Assembly: GCA_943704415.1 (NCBI GenBank)
Contig: CALSCO010002099.1
Location: 1 to 20,543 of the forward strand
DNA length: 20,543 bases
Source: Parvularia atlantis
Lineage: Eukaryota > Opisthokonta > Rotosphaerida
Reading direction: 5' to 3'
In this document: positions 16,001 through 20,543 of the stretch, piece by piece
How positions within the stretch are numbered: the first letter of the stretch is position 1
Layout: each line of letters begins with the position of its first letter
The notes under the pieces: generated by a model
What the model saw: the letters and a program-made list of their open reading frames with translations, nothing else
What the model was told of the DNA's origin: nothing
Databases searched by the model: none
Program-made: the position numbers and the translations under genes

Positions 16001-17481
16001 ACGAGCGTGCCCGAGTTGACAAACTCGCGCGTCTCCTCCAGCTGGGTGCGCTGGGTGAGCGCGCGAGGCAGACGGGCGGGCGCCGCCTTGCGCACCTTGA
16101 TCGCCGTCTCGATGAGGCGCGTCTGGATGGCGTTGTTGGTGCGGAGCGACTTGAGTGACGATGTGCTCGATGTCTGCCGTGCGTCGTCGTCGTCCAATGC
16201 GCGAGTGCCGCGCGCACACCCGGCACCGCACGCACCTGCAGCACATAGCCGATCTCCTGCCCGAGCCGCGCGAGCTCCGTGTCGAGCACGGCAAAGCTGG
16301 CGTGGGGCGCGCGTGAGTGCACACGCGCAGGGGGGGAGGCGCAGGCGTCGGCGCACCGCTGCGCGTCGGTCGTCTCGCCGGACAGGAGGCGCACAAGGAA
16401 GCGGCTGCTGCCAAACTCGCGGATCGTCTTATTGGCGTCGTCGAGCACGCCGGCGAAGCGCTGGTGCGCCGCACGTCAGTATGTGCGCGTGCGTGCACAG
16501 CCGGCACCTGGGCGCACCTTGAGGTACGCGCCCAGGTGCTTCTCCATGTGGTCGCTGATCTCGTTCTCGAGCGCACGCATGAGTTCAAACATGATGTAGG
16601 CGCGCTCGGCGAGCTGCCGCGGCGCGGCGTGAGCAGATCCCGCAGCGCCACGCCTCATCGCGCACCTTGGTCGCGTTGTCCTTGACGGCGCGCGCCTTCT
16701 TGACCATGTCGAGGAACTGCGAGGCCGACGCGATCACGGTCATGACCGAGGCCGGGTGCGCGCTCGCGTCCGACAGCGCCCCGAGCGCGGCCAGCGCCGC
16801 GTCGACGCTGAAGGCGGGCGGCCCGCCCGGTGGCCCGCTCATGAGGCTGGCCGAGGACATGTCGAACGACATGGCCTTGGCGTCGCCCAGCTTGACGATA
16901 GACGCGCCGCGCTGCGACCCCGCTCACCGTGAGCCTGAGCGCGAGCGTGCGGGCCTGCGCGCACCGTCAGACGCGCCTCGACGATGCTGTCGCTGCGCTC
17001 GGCCTGCAGCTCGCCGCTGCGCACGGCCATCGCGGGCGACTCGGCGCTGCTGAGGCCGGCTACGCCGCTGAGGGTGTGCGCGGTGACGGTCGACTGGGTC
17101 GAGGGCGTGGCCGCGCCGAGGGTGCTGTTGAACGTGCTGACCTCGATCTCCGCCGTGCTGCCGCGATGCGACGCCGACACGCTCTGACCGAGCGCCGCCT
17201 GCAGCCGCACGCGCTGGCCGCTCTTGAGCCCGAGCGCGGTCAGCTCGGCCGCGAGCTGCTCGGGCGTGAGCTGCCGCATCGTCTCAAGGTCCATGTCCTG
17301 CGCCTGTCCCGTGAGCCGTGCGCGCGCTGTGCACGGCGACCGCACGCACCTCGGCCAGGAACTTGTGCAGCAGCTCGCCCACGCCGGCCTTGTTGAGCAC
17401 GTCGGCGAGCTCGGCCTTGTCGCGCGCCTTGGCGCCCTTGTCGCCCTTGGAGCGCTTGGTCTTGCTGCCCTGCGCACCCAT
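13005..17481 (-). CDS. NLR-like protein: myristoylation site, SAM, MLKL/HeLo-like bundle, STAND NTPase, TPRs
   Basis: Eleven exons (17350-17481, 16965-17297, 16666-16911, 16518-16613, 16357-16460, 16236-16296, 16096-16173, 15702-16041, 15364-15642, 14179-15308, 13005-14111) give exactly 1,301 codons in frame. Residues 1-12 (MGAQGSKTKRSK) fit N-myristoylation plus a basic patch. Residues 23-80 read as a SAM domain. Residues about 195-325 (VKDNATKLAERA, VLDDANKTIREF, LDTELARLGQEIGYVLQ) match the MLKL-type four-helix bundle. A helical region with FWRRSF follows. The NTPase has the linker PPLAEAFVARKE, Walker A GQGGVGKT (563-570), Walker B TLLIVDK and sensor SILVTSR, then a winged-helix-like region. 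From about 950 come one degenerate and seven 42-residue TPRs of the kinesin-light-chain type. Known relatives are oligomerising immune or self/non-self receptors; that role is inferred. The start at 17481 is the first ATG. Confidence 0.86.
13096..13977 (-). repeat. Tandem 126-bp repeat array coding the TPRs
   Basis: Seven units of 126 bp (42 codons) run head to tail without spacers. The segment coding ALEYYEKAL recurs almost unchanged at exact 126-bp steps; TCGTAGTACTCGAG on the plus strand begins at 13105, 13231 and onward. The units encode TPRs such as YNNIGTVFNEQGNYERALEY. Confidence 0.93.
15340..15353. repeat. C14/G14 homopolymer in an intron of the NLR-like gene
   Basis: The run lies in the intron 15309-15363 just upstream of the P-loop exon. 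On the sense strand it is G14, close to the GTGCGC donor. Its exact length may be unreliable. Confidence 0.88.
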
Positions 17482-17854
17482 GCTCCCTCCTGCGACCCTG
17501 CGGCACACGGCACGGCGTTGCGCGCGCGCGCGTCAGGCACGCGCATGCACGACGCGAGCGCACGAAGCGAGAGCGTGAGAGCGGCCACGAGGCTGCTCTG
17601 AGGAACTTGGCTGCAGCAAACGGAGCGCCCAGTGCGCGCACGCCATTGGTCGATCGCAATTCGATCACGGCAACATGGATCGTGGAAGCTTCTAGATCCG
17701 GTATGTAAAGGACGAGGGTACTGGGTACTACGGCGAGACAAATGGTTCAGTTAAATAGCTGCGAATGAGTAATTGTCGTTGCCAGTACGGGTGGGACTGG
17801 GCCACGTGGTCGGCCGGTGCGGCTGCGCGCTGGGGACGGCTGCGGGGCGCGGGA

Positions 17855-17897
<43 letters not shown>

Positions 17898-17954
17898 GAG
17901 AGTCATAACGCGCCGCCGTGCGCAACGCAACGACCGCAGACGGAGACCGGGGCC
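17482..17954. promoter_or_regulatory. Divergent promoter region, NLR-like gene / Myb-SANT-like gene
   Basis: At 473 bp this is the longest gene-free stretch of the window, and its middle (about 17640-17780) is clearly less GC-rich than its surroundings. It has a CCATTGG element at 17643-17649, which is a CCAAT box read toward the NLR-like gene. An inverted repeat GATCG-n5-CGATC lies at 17652-17666. A direct repeat GGTACT occurs twice near 17717-17730, and TTAAATAG at 17751 is TATA-like but about 200 bp from the plus-strand start. I see no ORF or tRNA here. Confidence 0.55.
17858..17894. repeat. (GA)n dinucleotide microsatellite
   Basis: About 18 GA units lie 60 bp upstream of the ATG at 17955, probably in the 5' UTR or core promoter of the Myb/SANT-like gene. 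Confidence 0.95.
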
Positions 17955-19759
17955 ATGGCCGCGAACCTGGGCGAGCTCGTGCGCGACTTGGCCGAGGCCT
18001 TTAAGCGCTACACCGAGGAGGGCGTGCGCGTCAACACCGCGCTGCAGCGCCTCGTGCGCGCCAACTGGGACCAGGCAGGGGCGGTGGTTGCGGTCGCGGC
18101 GGCGGTGCGTGGCGCCGCACGGCGTCGTGCTTCGCTCACTGCGCCTGTGCCGCACAGCCAGCGAAGCGCGCGAATGAGGGCGAAGTCCGCGCTTGGGAGC
18201 GGCAACGGCGACCGCAGACTCACTGCCGCCGCGCGCGCGCGCACACACACACTGCAGGCGTCGACCGTGCGCACGCCGAAGAAGCCGCGCGGCGAGGGGC
18301 CGTTTTTCTGGTCGGCCGAGGAGGACGAACTGCTGCGCCAGCAGTACGAGGTGCACGGCATGAACGTGTCCGAGTACGCGGCGCTGTTCCCGAACCGCAC
18401 CGAGTGCGTGCGGGTGCACGTTCGCCCGCCCCACGCGCACTGAATAACGGGCACAGGCTGTCTGTGCGCGCCCGCGTTGTGGGCAAGTTTCGCCCGTACG
18501 GCGCCGCGCCGTGTCGTTCGTCGCCGGGTGCTGACCATCCCGCCGCCTCCAGGAAGACAGCCGCCGCGGCGCCCGTTGCCGCAGCGGCAGCGGCGACGGA
18601 CGACGTCGAGCCGGCAGTTGACAATACCGCACGCCACGGGCCGTACAACAAGGACGAGGTGCGGAGGCTGATGAACATCATCGAGACCGAGGGCATCGAG
18701 AACCTCAAGAAGCACAAGAAAGAGTTCCCCGGCCGGACGCTGTGCGCTCGACCACGCTCGTGCGTGTGGCGTGCTCACGGCTGCGCGTGCAGCGGCTCGC
18801 TCAAGCGCAAGGTTGCGAGCCTGCAGGCCAAGGAGAACGGCGACAACGACAACGGCGAGAACGGCGCGGACGAGATGGACGCCTCGCCTGCCGCCGGCGA
18901 GAGCAGCGCGCCCGCCAAGCCGGCTCCGACAGCCGCCGCGGCCAAGGACAAGGCGCCGGCCGCGCCGGCCGCAGCAGCAGCGGTGGCACCGGCTGCGGCC
19001 CCGTCGGCGGCCGTCGCGTCGCCCAAGAAGACGCCCGCGGCACCGGCAGCGGAGGCGAAGAAGGACGCGAGTAAGGTGCGCACGTGTGAGCGTTGTGCGG
19101 CTCTGCGGGGGTGCTCAGGCGCGGCCAAGCCCGCTGCGGCACCGACACCCGCGCCCGCCAAGGGCAAGGACGCTGCGCCGGCCAAGACGCCCGCGCCCAC
19201 GCCGGCCAAGACGCCCACGCCCACGCTGGCCAAGACGCCCGCGCCCACGCCGGCCCCGACCAAGGGCAGCGGTGCGTGCACGCGGCAGCCGTCGACGGTG
19301 CTGCTCACACACGATGCGTCACAGCCACCCCCGCGGCCAAGACAGGCCTGGTGCACGACGAGGCCAAGGTGTCCAAGATCGGCGCGGACGACGAGGTTGA
19401 CGAGAACGACGATGATGATGACGACGACGACGAGGCCACGCAGCCAGCGTCGCAGCAGTTTAAGAAGGGTGCGGACCGCTTTGTGAACAACGAGGCCGCC
19501 GTCAAGGCAATCAAGCGAGAGGGTGCGCGCGCCCGTCGGCCGCATGAGTGCCCACAGCTGACAGCGGCTGGGGTACGGCAGCGCTCAAGCCTGCCCAGCC
19601 CGCCAAGGCGCAGACACCCGCAAAGCCGTCGATCGGGATCGTCAAGAGCCCTGCGCCGGTCCTCAGCTCCGCCGACGATGACGACGACGAGGAGGAGGAC
19701 GAGGAGGACGACGATCTCGTGGGCAACGGTGATGCGGACCTGGACGACGACGATGACGA

Positions 19760-19813
<54 letters not shown>

Positions 19814-20045
19814 CAAGCTACGCGGCAAGCCGGCCACGCTGACCAAGGCTGCGACGGCACCGCCAAAGGTGCGCCGCGCGGAGGCAGGGGCGCCGGCGTC
19901 TCGCTCATCCGTGCGCCGCCAGCTCGCCCGCGCCGCCGCGCCCGCCAAGACGCCGGCCCTTGCCACGTCTGCCGCAGGCGGCAACAAGAACGCCCCGGCA
20001 CCGACGAAAGGCGCCCCGGCGCCGGTGAAGCCCGTGAAGAAGTGA
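17955..20045 (+). CDS. Tandem Myb/SANT-like protein with Ala/Pro/Lys-rich and poly-Asp tail
   Basis: Ten exons (17955-18104, 18158-18184, 18258-18403, 18457-18495, 18553-18741, 18793-19075, 19130-19271, 19325-19522, 19582-19868, 19923-20045) give 527 residues. A helical N-terminus (LGELVRDLAEAFKRY) precedes two Myb/SANT-like units. Unit one, about 73-120, has FFWSAEEDELLRQQYEVHG then FPNRTELSVRARV. Unit two, about 148-195, has GPYNKDEVRRLMNIIE then FPGRTLGSLKRKVASL. Both end in a matching F-P-x-R-T third helix, and in both an intron interrupts that helix just after R-T. The rest is low complexity: K/P/A repeats like histone H1 tails (AKTPAPTP), an Asp/Glu block, and a 23-residue Asp run. Nuclear, DNA- or histone-binding function is inferred from composition. 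The first two introns (53 and 73 nt) together preserve the frame, so their placement is moderately sure. No specific family is recognised. Confidence 0.8.
19743..19811 (+). repeat. (GAY)23 trinucleotide repeat coding poly-Asp
   Basis: Twenty-three consecutive Asp codons, almost all GAC with two GAT near the 5' end, lie in exon 9 of the Myb/SANT-like gene. Confidence 0.95.
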
Positions 20046-20145
20046 TGATGTTCCGTGAGCGATCTGTGTCGCGGCTGCCGTTGTGCAGCGGAAAGACTTA
20101 TAAGCGGGGGGGGGGCAAGCAGGAGAGGATGTGCGGGCAAGCGCG
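20046..20145. other. Convergent spacer with 3' UTRs and a G10 run
   Basis: This 100-bp region separates the Myb/SANT-like stop (+) from the ShKT-gene stop (-). It contains GACTTATAAGC and a run of ten G at 20106-20115. I see no gene here. Confidence 0.5.
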
Positions 20146-20543
20146 TCACAGGCAGACTTTCGCATCGACGTCGCACGCGGACGACAGGCACTGGTTGTCG
20201 ACGCCGCAGCTGGCGCCCGGCGGCAGCGCGTCGTCAACAAGGCAGAAGCCCGCCAGCGAGCAACGGCGAGAGATGCACTCGCCCGGGCGCACGCACGGCG
20301 CCCCCGGCTCACCCGGCATGTAGCCGCACAGCCCACACTGCGCGCGCGCCGCACGTGAGCCGCGGCGGTTGCGGCGCGTGGTGCGGGCGCACCGACAGCG
20401 GGCAGTTGATGCGCATAAAGTCCGGGTCGTCGGCGCACGCGTTGTCTTCGGCGCGCGAGCGGCAGTCGGTGCGTTGGTCGCTGCGCGCGCGGTACTCGAC
20501 CACGTCGTTGCAGTCGCGGCGGTTCCAGCTGTACCGGGGGGGG
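20146..20543 (-). CDS. Cysteine-rich ShKT-domain protein, C-terminal part (partial, runs off the right edge)
   Basis: Two minus-strand exons are visible: 20393 to the window edge, and 20146-20337, separated by a 55-nt GTGCG...CAG intron with a CTCAC motif. The joined sequence reads as a ShKT-type domain: DCRSRAEDNACADD, then FMRINCPLSCGLC, with the typical M-x3-C-P-x-S-C-G-x-C ending. Two short C-x4-6-C-x2-4-C modules follow (GAPCVRPGECISRRC and GASCGVDNQCLSSAC), and the protein stops at VCL. ShKT and such disulfide-rich modules are found in secreted or cell-surface proteins, as protease add-ons or channel-binding domains. The N-terminus, any signal peptide and any enzymatic domain lie outside the window, so no function beyond a probable extracellular location can be given. 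Confidence 0.75.
   Translation of the reverse strand, partial: PPGTAGTAATATTWSSTARAATNAPTAARAPKTTRAPTTRTLCASTARCRCARTTRRNRRGSRAARAQCGLCGYMPGEPGAPCVRPGECISRRCSLAGFCLVDDALPPGASCGVDNQCLSSACDVDAKVCL

Noticed and set aside
14264-16651. Long minus-strand open frame (795 codons) overlapping the NLR-like exons
   Set aside because: It is a mixture of true exons in one frame, introns and out-of-frame stretches. The spliced 11-exon model explains it and keeps domain order.
17640-17780. tRNA or small RNA gene in the AT-richer intergenic stretch
   Set aside because: I found no paired A/B-box sequences or cloverleaf; the GATCG inverted repeat is too short to suggest an RNA gene.
1-20543. Transposon, retroelement, virus-derived element or laterally acquired island
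   Set aside because: I saw no transposase, reverse transcriptase, capsid or integrase motifs, no terminal repeats and no target-site duplications; base and codon use are uniform across the genes.

Overview
This window looks like nuclear DNA of a very GC-rich, very compact unicellular eukaryote. Nine protein genes can be modelled. They carry about 75 short introns, nearly all 39-108 nt, with a donor close to GTGCG(C/T) and a branch-point-like CTNA (often CTGAC or CTCAC) about 12-25 nt before the AG. The families are eukaryotic: SF3B6, NUP155, ankyrin-bearing glutaminase, mitochondrial ribosomal L21 and an ABCA-type transporter. I cannot name the lineage from sequence alone; a GC-rich protist is the safest statement.

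Layout, left to right: a (TG)n tract and the 5' part of an ABCA-like transporter (-, 1-961); splicing factor SF3B6/p14 (+, 1001-1639); mitochondrial ribosomal protein L21 (+, 1678-2346); a mitochondrial-type cation diffusion facilitator (-, 2372-4124); an unrecognised intronless gene with an internal duplication (+, 4156-4743); nucleoporin NUP155 in about 34 exons (-, 4835-10794); kidney-type glutaminase with ankyrin repeats (+, 11042-12835); a large NLR-like protein (-, 13005-17481); a tandem Myb/SANT-like protein with acidic tracts (+, 17955-20045); and the 3' part of a cysteine-rich ShKT-type secreted protein (-, 20146 to the window end). Genes mostly alternate in direction. Start codons of divergent neighbours can be as close as 31 bp and stop codons of convergent neighbours as close as 25 bp, so UTRs and promoters must be shared or overlap.

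The most interesting gene is the 1,301-residue NLR-like protein. It has an N-terminal myristoylation-type sequence with a basic patch, a SAM domain, a helical bundle that reads like the MLKL/HeLo/RPW8-type death-effector bundle, a STAND (NB-ARC-like) NTPase, and seven very similar kinesin-light-chain-type TPRs after one degenerate repeat. That is the layout of a membrane-linked intracellular immune or self/non-self receptor, in a setting that is neither plant, animal nor evidently fungal. It shares a roughly 470-bp divergent promoter region with the Myb/SANT-like gene.

The second notable feature is splicing. The donor consensus is unusual, introns are dense, and at least three NUP155 introns can only be placed in frame as GC-AG introns. 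All exon models were assembled by hand from reading-frame continuity and remembered family alignments; transcripts would settle them. I see no RNA genes, CRISPR arrays, transposons or virus-derived elements.
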